DNA of 43,713 nucleotides from Desulforhopalus sp. (GTDB taxonomy: Bacteria; Desulfobacterota; Desulfobulbia; Desulfobulbales; Desulfocapsaceae): contig JANJUM010000102.1 of NCBI GenBank assembly GCA_024710585.1, forward strand, positions 1-43,713. Direction: 5' to 3'. The translations under genes and the position numbers were made by a program. Below are positions 8,291 through 17,948 of this stretch, piece after piece; positions within the stretch are counted from its first letter, which is position 1; each line of letters starts with the position of its first letter. Under the pieces are notes generated by a model that did not search any database, was not told where the DNA came from, and saw nothing but the letters and a program-made list of their open reading frames with translations.

Positions 8291-9076
8291 ATGATCACCT
8301 TTTACCTGAACGACCGCGAGGTCCAGGCCGAACCGGACAGCACCGTGCTGCAGGTGGCGAGGGCCGCCGGCATCGACATCCCCACCCTCTGCCACCACCC
8401 GGCACTCAAGCCTGCCGGCTCGTGCAAGGTGTGCGCCGTGGCGGTGGAAAAGCTCACCGGGGAGAAAACCATCATGCTCAGCTGCCTGCTGCGGGTCAAG
8501 GAGGGCATGCGCGTCTTCACCAGCGGCGAGGAAGTGCACCAGGCGCGGAGCAGGGCCCTGAACAAGCTCATCGCCCTGGCACCGACCTCGGAGCGCATCC
8601 GCCACATCGCCGCCAAGGAGGGCATCGAATTGCCCCCCGCCCCCGATGGCTGCATCCGCTGCCGCCTGTGTATCCGCGTCTGCAAGGAGGTCATCGGCAA
8701 GGAAGCGCTGCGCATGGAGAAACAGGACGGACTGCAGATGGTGATCGCCGATCCCGAGCGCTGCATCGGCTGCGGCACCTGCGCCAACATCTGCCCGACC
8801 CATGCCATCACCATCCAGGAAGACGGGGGCACCCGCACCGTCAGCATCCGTGGCGAGGTTTTCGGGCGCCACGAGCTGCTGCGCTGTCAGGGCTGTGGCA
8901 AGTATTACGCCACGGAGAGACAGATCCAGCTGATGGAGAGGCGTACCGCCCCCCATCCCCAGGTCAAGGAGCATCACCACTACTGCGCCAATTGCGCCAA
9001 GCTTTTTTCCGACCGTTTGACGGTCCTCGAAAAGCAGCCGCCACGACAGCAAACCACCAACAAGCGGCAGCGCTAG
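8291..9076 (+). CDS. NuoG/HoxU-like [2Fe-2S] and 2x[4Fe-4S] electron-transfer protein
   Basis: A 261-residue protein with an N-terminal plant-type [2Fe-2S] domain (Cys34, Cys45, Cys48, Cys65), two ferredoxin motifs (CIRCRLCIRVC near residue 120 and CIGCGTCANIC near 158) and a C-terminal pair of CxxC knuckles (CQGC and CANC). This matches the electron-transfer part of complex I NuoG and hydrogenase HoxU. However, the His-Cys [4Fe-4S] motif that normally follows the 2Fe-2S domain is not visible. It has AGGACAGG before the ATG and is followed after 34 bases by the molybdopterin subunit. In many NuoG-like or formate dehydrogenase enzymes this module is fused to the catalytic subunit; here it is a separate polypeptide. 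Its C-terminal module closely resembles that of the FAD subunit. Confidence 0.88.
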   Translation: MITFYLNDREVQAEPDSTVLQVARAAGIDIPTLCHHPALKPAGSCKVCAVAVEKLTGEKTIMLSCLLRVKEGMRVFTSGEEVHQARSRALNKLIALAPTSERIRHIAAKEGIELPPAPDGCIRCRLCIRVCKEVIGKEALRMEKQDGLQMVIADPERCIGCGTCANICPTHAITIQEDGGTRTVSIRGEVFGRHELLRCQGCGKYYATERQIQLMERRTAPHPQVKEHHHYCANCAKLFSDRLTVLEKQPPRQQTTNKRQR

Positions 9077-9110
9077 GCTGCCGGCAGAGCTCTTAGAGAG
9101 GAGAACATCG

Positions 9111-11195
9111 ATGACTGCCAAATCAGTTTACAGTGTCTGCGGAATGTGTACCGTCAGGTGTCCGATCAAGGTAACCGTCGAAGACGGCCAGGTGACCTTT
9201 CTCCAGGGCAACCCCCATGTCCCGGCGATGAAAGGGGCGGTGTGCCCGCGCGGCGCCGCCGGCAACGCCCTGATCACCGACCATGAGCGGCCCCAGGCGC
9301 CGATGATCCGCTGCGGCGCCCGTGGCGAGGGCAAGTGGCGCACGGTCAGCTGGGACGAAGCCTTCGACTATGTCGCCGACAAGCTCAAGGCGATCAAGGA
9401 TCAGCACGGCGCCAGGGCCATCTCCCTCACCGACCGCGGCGGCCCCTTCCGCGACATGCACCGCGCCCTGCTGCGCGGCCTCGGCAGCCCCAACTACTGC
9501 AACCACGACTCCTCCTGCGCCCGCAACGTCCAGCACGCCTCCATGTCGGTGACCGGCATGGGCCGCAAAGGCTACGCCTACGACCTCAAGAACGCCAAGC
9601 ACGTGGTGCTGCAGCTGCGCAACATCTTCGAGGCGATCAACGTCCAGGAGGTCAACAACCTCATGGACGCCATGGAAAACGGCTGCAAGCTGACGGTCAT
9701 CGACATCCGCGCCACCGTCACCGCCTCCAAGGCCACCCGCTACTTCCAGGTGCGCCCCGGCTCCGACTACGCCTTCAACCTGGCGGTGATCCACGAGCTG
9801 CTCAAGAAGCGCCTCTACGACGAGAAGTACGCCGCCCGCTATATCGAGGGGCTGCGCGAGCTGGAGCAGTTCATCGAGCCCTACAGCCCGGAGTGGGCCG
9901 AGGGCGAGACCGGCGTGGACCCCAGCGAGCTGCGCCAGTTCGCCCGCGAGCTCGCCGCCGCCAAGGGCGCGGTGATCTGGCATCCCGGCTGGATGGCGGC
10001 GCGCTATCGCGACTCTTTCTACGTCTGCCGCACCGCCTATATCATCAACGCCCTGCTCGGCTCCTTCGGCGCCAAAGGCGGCATGCCCTTCGTCAGCAAG
10101 CCGGCCGACGTCGGCCGCAATGACCTCAAGGCCTTCGTCGACCTCTACCCGAAACCGGCCGACAAGCGCGCCGACGGCCTCGGCTGGCGCTATACCCACT
10201 TCGAGGAAGGCCCGGGCCTCGCCCACCTCATGTACGAGGCCATGGAGAGCAACGACCCCTATCCGGTCAAGGCCTACATCGCCTACCGCCACGATCCGCT
10301 GATGGGCTTCCCCGATCCCGAGCGGCTCAAGCAGATCTTCAGCAACCTCGACCTGCTGGTGGCGGTGACCTTCAGCTGGAGCGACACCGCCTGGTTCTCC
10401 GACGTGGTCCTGCCGCTGTCCCCCTATCTCGAGCGGGAGAGCATCATCGCCACCAAGAACGCCCTGAAGCCCCAGTTCTTCGTACGCCACCGCGCCATCG
10501 AGCCGCGCTACGACACCAGGGCCGACTGGGAGATCGTCGGCGGCCTGGCCAAGCGCCTCGGCCTGCCGGAGCTCGTGTTCGACCGCGTCGAGGACATCTG
10601 GCGCTTCCAGCTGGAAGGCACCGGCGTCGGCATGGAGGAGTTCGACAAGAGCGGCATGGTCAACCTCAGCGACAAACCGATCTACAAGGATATCAACAAC
10701 CTCAAGTTCAAGACGGGGAGCGGTAAGATCGAGATCATCTCGCCCAAGCTGACCAAGGCCGGCCTGCCCTCGCTGAAGGTCTACGAACCGCCGCAGACCC
10801 CGCCAGAGGGCACCTTCCGCCTCACCTTCGGGCGCTGCGCCCTGCACACCCAGGGCCATACCGTCAACAACCCCCTGCTCTTCGAGCAGGCGCCGATCAA
10901 CCCCTTGTGGATCAACGCCAAGGCCGCCGCCAAGCTGGGCATCGCCAACGGTGACACGGTGGTGGTCTCCCAGGGGGATCTCGAGCAGACGACGGTGGCC
11001 AAGGTCACCGAGTTCATCCATCCCGAGGCGGTGTTCCTCATCCACGGCTTCGGCCACCGCCTGCCGGTGGAGAGCCGCGCCTTCGGCAAGGGCATCGCCG
11101 ACCAGGACTTCATGCGCGGCGCGCTCACCAACTGGGATCCTGCCGGTGGCGCCATCGCCTATCAGGAGTATTTCGTCGCGGTGCGCAAGGCCTGA
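9111..11195 (+). CDS. Cytoplasmic molybdopterin (bis-MGD) oxidoreductase, catalytic subunit
   Basis: A 694-residue DMSO reductase-family enzyme. The N-terminus carries a [4Fe-4S] motif, Cys10/13/17 and Cys45 (VCPRG). The region NYCNHDSSCARN (about 128-139) is where the metal ligand sits, and Cys136 is the best candidate Mo/W ligand. This favours the thiosulfate/polysulfide/arsenate reductase branch over enzymes with Ser or Asp ligands. Further family signatures include SWDEAFDYVA, WFSDVVLPLSPYLERE and the C-terminal cofactor-binding domain (about 575-690). It lacks a Tat signal, so the enzyme is cytoplasmic, unlike periplasmic Psr/Phs enzymes. GAGGAGA precedes the ATG. With the NAD(P)H-FAD and ferredoxin subunits upstream, it probably forms a soluble NAD(P)H-linked reductase, or works in reverse as a dehydrogenase. 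The substrate is unknown; sulfur compounds and metals are reasonable possibilities. Confidence 0.88.
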   Translation: MTAKSVYSVCGMCTVRCPIKVTVEDGQVTFLQGNPHVPAMKGAVCPRGAAGNALITDHERPQAPMIRCGARGEGKWRTVSWDEAFDYVADKLKAIKDQHGARAISLTDRGGPFRDMHRALLRGLGSPNYCNHDSSCARNVQHASMSVTGMGRKGYAYDLKNAKHVVLQLRNIFEAINVQEVNNLMDAMENGCKLTVIDIRATVTASKATRYFQVRPGSDYAFNLAVIHELLKKRLYDEKYAARYIEGLRELEQFIEPYSPEWAEGETGVDPSELRQFARELAAAKGAVIWHPGWMAARYRDSFYVCRTAYIINALLGSFGAKGGMPFVSKPADVGRNDLKAFVDLYPKPADKRADGLGWRYTHFEEGPGLAHLMYEAMESNDPYPVKAYIAYRHDPLMGFPDPERLKQIFSNLDLLVAVTFSWSDTAWFSDVVLPLSPYLERESIIATKNALKPQFFVRHRAIEPRYDTRADWEIVGGLAKRLGLPELVFDRVEDIWRFQLEGTGVGMEEFDKSGMVNLSDKPIYKDINNLKFKTGSGKIEIISPKLTKAGLPSLKVYEPPQTPPEGTFRLTFGRCALHTQGHTVNNPLLFEQAPINPLWINAKAAAKLGIANGDTVVVSQGDLEQTTVAKVTEFIHPEAVFLIHGFGHRLPVESRAFGKGIADQDFMRGALTNWDPAGGAIAYQEYFVAVRKA

Positions 11196-11214
11196 TCCTT
11201 CTGTAGCGGAGACA

Positions 11215-11241
11215 CCCGGGGCGCCGGCTGGCCGCCCCGGG
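11215..11241 (+). terminator. GC-rich hairpin after the redox operon
   Basis: CCCGGGGCG and CGCCCCGGG form a 9-bp stem with a 9-base loop, 20 bases after the stop of the molybdopterin gene. No T-run follows, so it may serve as a 3' stability element or a weak terminator. Confidence 0.4.
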
Positions 11242-11406
11242 GAGCCCTCCGCCCTTTCCCCCAGCAAGGCTTCACCCTTGTCAAAAGTTTGAGCGGCACC
11301 AGGCTTGCCGTGGCGAGAGTTGTCACCATGGGAGGCCGGTCGTGCGGCAGCCACTACATCGCGCCTGGCTGACGGCGACAAGAGCGCGCGATCATCGCTC
11401 GACCGG

Positions 11407-11440
11407 GCCTTGCGGAGATGCTCCTCACTTCCCGCAAGGC
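11407..11440. terminator. Hairpin between convergent genes
   Basis: GCCTTGCGG and CCGCAAGGC form a 9-bp stem with a 16-base loop, 20 bases beyond the stop of the LOG gene on the minus strand. It lies between two convergent units and lacks a T-run on either side. The remainder of 11196-11459 shows nothing else that I can support. Confidence 0.35.
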
Positions 11441-11459
11441 TCTCGGCGACACAAACCGG

Positions 11460-12059
11460 CTACAGCTCCTTGAGCTCCTTGATCCACTTCTCGACCAGCA
11501 CCGGACGGTGTTCGGCCATGGCGTCGAACACCGCCTGCGGTTCGGCGCCGTCCTGGAGCAGACGGCGGTGATCGAGGCGCATGAAGCCCTCCTCCACCGC
11601 CCGGTCGCACATGGCGATCAGCGGCGCGAAATAGTCGCCGACGTTGACCAGCCCGATGGGCTTGGCATGAAAGCCGAGCTGCGCCCAGGTGAGCACCTCG
11701 AACAACTCCTCGAAGGTGCCGAAGCCGCCCGGCAGGGCGATGAAGCCGTCGGAGAGCTCGGCCATGCGCCGCTTGCGGGTATGCATGGAGTCGACGACCT
11801 CGATGCGCGTCAGGGAAAGGTGGCCGACCTCCTTGACCATCAGCGCCTCGGGGATGATGCCGGTGACACTGCCGCCGTCAGCGAGACAGGCATCGGCAAC
11901 GAGGCCCATCAGACCGACATTGCCGCCGCCATAGACCAGGCCGATGCCCCGCCTCGCCAGCAGTTTGCCAAGGGCCACGGCGGCTGCGCCGTACTCGAGG
12001 CGACGGCCCTTGCTCGATCCACAAAAAACACAGATATTTATGGGTTTCCAGGTTGACAT
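11460..12059 (-). CDS. LOG-family nucleoside monophosphate phosphoribohydrolase
   Basis: A 199-residue protein with the family hallmarks: ICVFCGSS near the start, the GLVYGGGNVGLMG nucleotide-binding loop, and PGGFGTFEELFE, the catalytic PGGxGTxxE motif. Members hydrolyse N-glycosidic bonds of nucleoside 5'-monophosphates; the name comes from plant cytokinin-activating LONELY GUY, and bacterial relatives are often called 'lysine decarboxylase' in error. The start is set at ATG 12059, which gives the usual family N-terminus. A TTG at 12110 would add 17 residues, and the GGAG near 12059 sits unusually close to the ATG, so the exact start is uncertain. The gene is monocistronic and convergent with the redox operon. 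Confidence 0.88.
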   Translation of the reverse strand: MSTWKPINICVFCGSSKGRRLEYGAAAVALGKLLARRGIGLVYGGGNVGLMGLVADACLADGGSVTGIIPEALMVKEVGHLSLTRIEVVDSMHTRKRRMAELSDGFIALPGGFGTFEELFEVLTWAQLGFHAKPIGLVNVGDYFAPLIAMCDRAVEEGFMRLDHRRLLQDGAEPQAVFDAMAEHRPVLVEKWIKELKEL

Positions 12060-12191
12060 CTCCGGTTCCGAAGGGATAGGGAAAGACAAGAGAGATTCTC
12101 GACTCCACAATCTTTTTCAGGTTACGCCGTGCCGGGAAAAGACAACCATTTCCCCGGCGCGGCGGCGTGGTCCGCCACGGCAAAAAAATCC

Positions 12192-12220
12192 TTGCCATAA
12201 AGGCCATCACAGGCTAGTTT
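12192..12220 (+). promoter_or_regulatory. Predicted sigma-70 promoter for tRNA-Ala
   Basis: TTGCCA at 12192-12197 and TAGTTT at 12215-12220 are separated by 17 bases, about 50 bases before the mature tRNA 5' end. This is a moderate match found by eye. Confidence 0.4.
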
Positions 12221-12273
12221 CAGCTCTCGACCGAGGGGCCCAGGCGCCGACGGTCGTCAACGATTGCCAGGAA

Positions 12274-12349
12274 GGGGCTGTAGCTCAGCTGGGAGAGCGA
12301 CGCGTTCGCAATGCGTAGGCCAGGGGTTCGATCCCCCTCAGCTCCACCA
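12274..12349 (+). tRNA. tRNA-Ala (anticodon CGC)
   Basis: A full cloverleaf with encoded CCA. The acceptor arms GGGGCTG and CAGCTCC pair with a G3-U70 wobble, the universal alanine identity element. The D-arm is GCTC/GAGC. The anticodon stem ACGCG/TGCGT encloses loop TTCGCAA, giving anticodon CGC, which reads GCG codons. The T-arm is AGGGG/CCCCT with TTCGATC in the loop. A strong terminator follows 11 bases later, so it is transcribed alone. Confidence 0.97.
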
Positions 12350-12360
12350 TGTACAAAAAA

Positions 12361-12406
12361 TCCCCTGGAGTGGAGAGTGAAAACTCCACTTCAGGGGATT
12401 TTTTTT
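12361..12406 (+). terminator. Strong rho-independent terminator of tRNA-Ala
   Basis: A 15-bp stem (12361-12375 with 12384-12398, one G-U pair) with an 8-base loop is followed by eight T residues at 12399-12406. This is the clearest intrinsic terminator in the window. Confidence 0.95.
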
Positions 12407-12441
12407 GCTCAGGCGGCCAGCAACGGCTGGTTGGACGTGCC

Positions 12442-13419
12442 ATGAAAAAAGACGATACCCCGCGCTTTCCCCCCGTCCTGGTGCTGTTTTTCGGCGTGCT
12501 CGGCATCTCCTCGGGCTCCATCCTGGTGCGCTTCGCCCAGGGGGAGGACATGCCTTCCCTGGTCATCGCCGCCTGGCGGCTGACCCTTGCCGCGGCGGTG
12601 CTGCTGCCGCTGGCGCTCGCCCGGCGGCGCGAGGAGCTGCGCCGCCTCCCTCTCTCCGCCTGGGGCCTGGCGGCGATGTCGGGATTCATGCTCTCCCTGC
12701 ACTTCGCCAGCTGGATCAGCTCGCTGGCCTACACCTCGGTGGCCAGTTCCACCGTGCTGGTGACCACCTCGCCGCTCTGGGTGGGGCTGGCGGCGCCCTT
12801 TCTCCTCAAGGAGCACCTGTCGCGGCCGCTGCAGATCGGCATCTTCCTGGCCATGCTCGGCAGTGTGCTCATCGCCCTCGCCGAGGTCGTCGCCCTGGTG
12901 AATGGCCGCCCGCAATTCAGCCTGACCCAGTTCTCCGACCAGCCCAACCCCCTGCTCGGCAACGGCCTGGCCCTGCTCGGCGCCATCGCCGCCTCGGCCT
13001 ACCTCATCCTCGGGCGACGGCTGCGCTTCTCCATGTCGCTGCTCAGCTATATCGCCCTGGTCTACTCAAGCGCCGCCGTCTTCCTCGTCGTCATGGCGCT
13101 GGCCAGCGGCCACAGCCTCTTCGGTTACGGGCCCACCGCCTACGGGGTGATGGTCCTCATGGCCCTCTTTCCCCAGCTGCTCGGCCACTCCTCCTACAAC
13201 TGGGCGCTCGGCTATCTCTCGGCGGCCTCGGTTTCGCTGGCGGTCATCGCCGAGCCCATCGGCGCCACCCTGCTCGCCCTGCTCATCTTCGCCGAGGTGC
13301 CCAAGCCGCTGACCATCGCCGGCTCGGCGCTGCTCCTCTTCGGTATCGTCTACGCCGGGCGGCGCACCGCCAGCCCGCCCCCGGCCGATGAGGGCGACCG
13401 TCAGCCCTCGGCGAAATAG
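12442..13419 (+). CDS. EamA/DMT-family membrane transporter
   Basis: A 325-residue inner-membrane protein with about ten hydrophobic helices arranged as two EamA repeats. The first has the typical VIAAWRLTLAAAVLLPLAL and TSVASSTVLVTTSPLWVGL segments; the second ends in SVSLAVIAEPIGATLLALLIFAEVP, the usual EamA C-terminal signature. Family members export amino acids or metabolites; the substrate cannot be assigned. The frame is open further upstream, but that part runs through the tRNA terminator, so ATG 12442 is chosen although its ribosome-binding site is poor. The stop lies 9 bases from the end of the convergent GAF-PAS gene. No partner gene is adjacent. Confidence 0.88.
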   Translation: MKKDDTPRFPPVLVLFFGVLGISSGSILVRFAQGEDMPSLVIAAWRLTLAAAVLLPLALARRREELRRLPLSAWGLAAMSGFMLSLHFASWISSLAYTSVASSTVLVTTSPLWVGLAAPFLLKEHLSRPLQIGIFLAMLGSVLIALAEVVALVNGRPQFSLTQFSDQPNPLLGNGLALLGAIAASAYLILGRRLRFSMSLLSYIALVYSSAAVFLVVMALASGHSLFGYGPTAYGVMVLMALFPQLLGHSSYNWALGYLSAASVSLAVIAEPIGATLLALLIFAEVPKPLTIAGSALLLFGIVYAGRRTASPPPADEGDRQPSAK

Positions 13420-13428
13420 CCCGTCCGT

Positions 13429-15099
13429 TCAGCCGAGATCAACGATACGCGTCTCGCCGACATAGTCCTTGCCGCGGTAGCCGGTCATCGTCGCCATCTT
13501 GCGGGTCAGGTCGCCGATGGCCTGCAGGTTGCGGATGATGGTGCGCAGGTCGTCGCCCAGTTCCCCCTCCTCGAAGTCAGACTCGAGCAGCTGCGCCGTG
13601 CCCAGGGCGGCAAAAAGCGGCGTGTTGATCTCATGGGCGACGGTGCCGGCCATCTCGATGACCCCCTGCAGCTTGTGGCGCTCGGCCTGCTCCTCCTCGA
13701 GGCGCCGCTGCGCGGTGAGGTCGCGGATGACTTCGATGACGTACTCCACCTCGCCGGCATGGTTGCGCATCGGCGTCGCCGAGCGCTCGTACCAGTGCCG
13801 GCCGTCGGCCTCCAGCTGGGACTGGATGACGCTGACCATCTCGCCGGTGGCGAGCACCCGCGGCACAGGGCAGCCGTGTTCGCCATCCTCGGGTCGGCAC
13901 ACCTGGCCGTAGGCCATGCCGAGGATCTCGTGCTCCCTCTTGCCGCTGGCCTCAATGAAGGCGCGGTTGGCCATGACCACATGGCCCTTCTTGTCGATGA
14001 CCAGCAGTTGCGGACGGATGCAGTCGATGATGTTGCCGAGGAACTGCTCGTGCTCCTCGATCTGGTTGAAGAGCAGGGTGATCTTGCGGTAGGTGGCGGC
14101 GTTCTTGATCGCCGCCCCGCCGACCTCGGCCACCGCCCTGGCGAAGTTGATCTCGGCCTGAGAGAAGACCCGCTTTTCGGTGGCGAGGATCCTGATGACG
14201 CCGAGGATCTCGCCGTCCACCTTGATCGGCACCGCCAACAGCGAGTGGATGCCCTCGCGGCGCATATGCTCGTGGTAGAGGACGCGGTCGTCGCTGGCGA
14301 CGTTGACGATGGCCACCGGCTCGCCGCGCAGGGCCCTGATGGTGTTCTCCTCTTCCTCGACCTCGCCGCGTTCGAGGTATTGCCGCGACAGCCCGAAGGA
14401 GGCGGCCAGCTCGAGGCGGTGACTGTGCGGCTTGAGCAGCCTGATGGTGCAGCCCTGGGCGCGCAGGCTGCGCGGCAGCATGGCGACGATGGTCTGCAGC
14501 ACCGAATCGAGATCGAGCGTCGAGTTGACCATCTTGGAGATGGCCTGCACCTCGCGGAGGAAGTTGACCTGCTGCTCGAGCTGGCCGAACATGGCCGCAT
14601 TGGAGAGGGCGATGCCCACCTGCTCCGCCAGGGCGAGGACGAAATCGATCTCCTCGCCGCCAAAGACGCGCCTGCTTCGCGACAAGAGGCGCATGATGCC
14701 GATGACCCGGCCCTGGTAGGAGATGGGCAGGGTCAGCACCGAGACGATGCCCTCGCGCCGGGCCGCCTCGCGGAAGGGGCGGTGCGGGCTGGCGGCGACA
14801 TCCTCCATGGCCACCGGTTGCCCGGCGGAGACCATGCTCATGGTCTCCGCCGAGTCGACGCCGTGGCGGGAAAGATATTCCGCCGACACCCCCGACGCCG
14901 CGCCGAGCACGAAGCTGTCGCCGTCGTCGCTGACCAGCCTGATGGTGCAGGCGTCGCTGCCGAGCAGCTCCGGCAGGGCCAGGACGATGGTCTCCATGAC
15001 CTGGCGCGGCTCGTGGGCCATGGCGATCATCTTGGTGACCTGCTGGAAGACCAGCAAGTAGCGACGATCGCGATGTTGCGTTGCACTGTTCACCTGCAT
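13429..15099 (-). CDS. GAF-GAF-PAS protein with HisKA phospho-acceptor helix but no ATPase domain
   Basis: A 556-residue cytoplasmic protein. Two GAF domains (about 25-160 and 190-335) are followed by a PAS domain (about 350-470, with CRPEDGEHGCPVPRV) and the dimerisation/phospho-acceptor helix, whose H-box AHEINTPLF puts the phospho-acceptor at His489. The protein then stops 67 residues later, with no N, G1, F or G2 boxes, so it cannot bind ATP itself. The HisKA helices look intact and the stop is clean. It may be phosphorylated in trans by the kinase at 15748-17334, or act as a phosphorelay or dimerisation partner; both are inference. ATG 15099 is chosen because upstream frame sequence is low-complexity and Arg/Ser-rich. 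The gap 15100-15322 shows nothing else. Confidence 0.85.
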   Translation of the reverse strand: MQVNSATQHRDRRYLLVFQQVTKMIAMAHEPRQVMETIVLALPELLGSDACTIRLVSDDGDSFVLGAASGVSAEYLSRHGVDSAETMSMVSAGQPVAMEDVAASPHRPFREAARREGIVSVLTLPISYQGRVIGIMRLLSRSRRVFGGEEIDFVLALAEQVGIALSNAAMFGQLEQQVNFLREVQAISKMVNSTLDLDSVLQTIVAMLPRSLRAQGCTIRLLKPHSHRLELAASFGLSRQYLERGEVEEEENTIRALRGEPVAIVNVASDDRVLYHEHMRREGIHSLLAVPIKVDGEILGVIRILATEKRVFSQAEINFARAVAEVGGAAIKNAATYRKITLLFNQIEEHEQFLGNIIDCIRPQLLVIDKKGHVVMANRAFIEASGKREHEILGMAYGQVCRPEDGEHGCPVPRVLATGEMVSVIQSQLEADGRHWYERSATPMRNHAGEVEYVIEVIRDLTAQRRLEEEQAERHKLQGVIEMAGTVAHEINTPLFAALGTAQLLESDFEEGELGDDLRTIIRNLQAIGDLTRKMATMTGYRGKDYVGETRIVDLG

Positions 15100-15322
15100 C
15101 CCCCATGTGCTCTGCGGGCGACCGCCGTCACGCCCTGGCGAGCCTCTTGTTGTTGGCGAAGGGCTGCGGCCGGCATGACACTCGGCCCCCTGGCCGCAGC
15201 GATCGACAGCCCCGCTCCGCCAGCGGCGGCCGGTCCTGGCCGGGCTTTTACCGGAGGCAGACCGCAGACCTCGCGGCGAGCCGGAACGAAAGGACGACGA
15301 ATCACGGGAAGGCCTCTCCCGC

Positions 15323-15709
15323 CTACCCGGCCGCCTGGTCCTGAGCGGGCCGGCTCCGCAACACCTTGTCGACCTTCTCCTCGAGTTCCTGACGATCAAT
15401 GGGCTTGACGCAGTATTCGTTGGCGCCGAGATTGATCGCCTCGCGCGCCGTCTCCACCGTCGGGTAACCGGTGAGCATGATCGCCTGCATCGCCTGATTC
15501 TTTTTCTTCAACTCGGCCAGCACCTCGATGCCGCTCATCTTCTTGAGCTTGATATCGAGGATGGCGAGATCGACCCTGTTGGTCTCGGCATAGCTCAAGG
15601 CCTCCTCTTCCTCGGTGAAGGTGTGCACCGTGTGCCCCTTCTTGGCGAGGATCTTGCCGACCAGGACGGTTGCGTCGAGGACGTCGTCCAATACCAGTAT
15701 CTCTGCCAT
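15323..15709 (-). CDS. Stand-alone response regulator receiver (CheY-like)
   Basis: A 128-residue single receiver domain with the full catalytic set: acidic pair Asp8/Asp9 (LVLDDV), phospho-acceptor Asp52 (AILDIKL), switch Thr80 (MLTGYP) and Lys102 (CVKPID). It has no output domain, so it must signal through protein contacts or phosphotransfer. AAGGAGCT lies at good spacing before ATG 15709. The gene starts 38 bases after the upstream kinase gene ends and is followed by the ATPase-less GAF-PAS protein. A three-part relay of kinase, receiver and HisKA acceptor is an attractive reading of this order but is not proven by sequence. Confidence 0.92.
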   Translation of the reverse strand: MAEILVLDDVLDATVLVGKILAKKGHTVHTFTEEEEALSYAETNRVDLAILDIKLKKMSGIEVLAELKKKNQAMQAIMLTGYPTVETAREAINLGANEYCVKPIDRQELEEKVDKVLRSRPAQDQAAG

Positions 15710-15747
15710 ATGTAGCTCCTTTTTGTGGTGTGCGTGAGTCATCGCCT

Positions 15748-17330
<1,583 letters not shown>

Positions 17331-17334
<4 letters not shown>

Positions 17335-17801
17335 CGCCCTCCCTTTGCGGCGACTTCCTGGGAACGGTAAAAATGACGCATGGCCAGGAAGAGGAAGAAC
17401 AGGGCCGGGGTGATCAGCACATGGTCGAGGGCGGTGAGGAAATAGAGCAGCCGTCCCATGGTCAGCGGCTCGGCCAGCCGGGAGGAGAGATACCCGTTGC
17501 CGGTGACGATGGCATCCTGCGGCAAGGCCATCTGGGCGAAGTGGCCGATCAGGGCAATGGCGTTCCAGGCGATCATCAGCCGACAGAACCACTGCAGGAG
17601 CAGCCAGCCACGGCCGTTGAAGCCGCTGCGACGGATATCCCAGATGAGGTACCACAGGGCGCCGAGATACTGCACATGGGCCAGCTGATGCACGACGACG
17701 CCTTCGCTGCCGCCATGGGTCTGCAGCGCGGCGGCGTCGCCGACGCCGAAGACCAGCAGCCAGCAGCTGGCGGCGATGACGGTGGTGAAGAGTTTTTTCA
17801 T
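17331..17801 (-). CDS. Small membrane protein, predicted sensor partner of the downstream kinase
   Basis: I do not recognise a named family. The protein has 156 residues: a signal-like N-terminus (MKKLFTTVIAAS onward), then three or four hydrophobic segments separated by short loops rich in His and Trp (VVVHQLAHVQYLGALWYLIWD, CRLMIAWNAIALIGHFAQMAL, LLYFLTALDHVLITPALFFLFLAMRHFYR). Several His lie at helix ends, so haem or metal binding is conceivable. The stop overlaps the kinase ATG by four bases. Two starts are possible: ATG 17801, giving a clean signal peptide, or ATG 17855, which has a stronger GGAGG ribosome-binding site but would put 18 hydrophilic residues before the hydrophobic segment. 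I prefer 17801. Confidence 0.75.
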
Positions 17802-17870
17802 GTTCGCCTTCCCCTTCTCTCCCCCCGGGACGACGGTTCCGGGGGTGGTGGCCATGGGTGACCTCCGGAA

Positions 17871-17948
17871 AATTATTGCAATTTTTGTGCCGCACAAACA
17901 AGCGCGCGAGCGAGACAGTATCAGAGAGAATTCCGTTTCATATGAAAC
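17871..17948. promoter_or_regulatory. Palindrome cluster upstream of the membrane sensor operon
   Basis: Three inverted repeats lie within 80 bases. The first is AAAATT-N5-AATTTT, overlapping ATTGCAAT (around 17871-17885). The second is TTTGTG-N3-CACAAA (17884-17898). The third is the perfect 14-mer GTTTCATATGAAAC (17935-17948). On the minus strand, TTGTTT and AATAAT 18 bases apart could be a sigma-70 promoter. Operator function is inferred. The rest of 17949-18210 holds two more short palindromes, at 18007-18018 and 18029-18040, but no gene that I can support. Confidence 0.4.

Noticed and set aside
9111-11195. Molybdopterin subunit as a formate dehydrogenase or acetylene hydratase
   Set aside because: The expected formate dehydrogenase Cys/Sec-His signature and the acetylene hydratase active-site region are not seen; NYCNHDSSCARN fits the sulfur/arsenate reductase branch better. 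Only a phylogeny would settle this.
12274-12349. tRNA-Ala as an integration site for a mobile element
   Set aside because: No integrase, no repeated tRNA 3' end and no change in composition are visible on either side.
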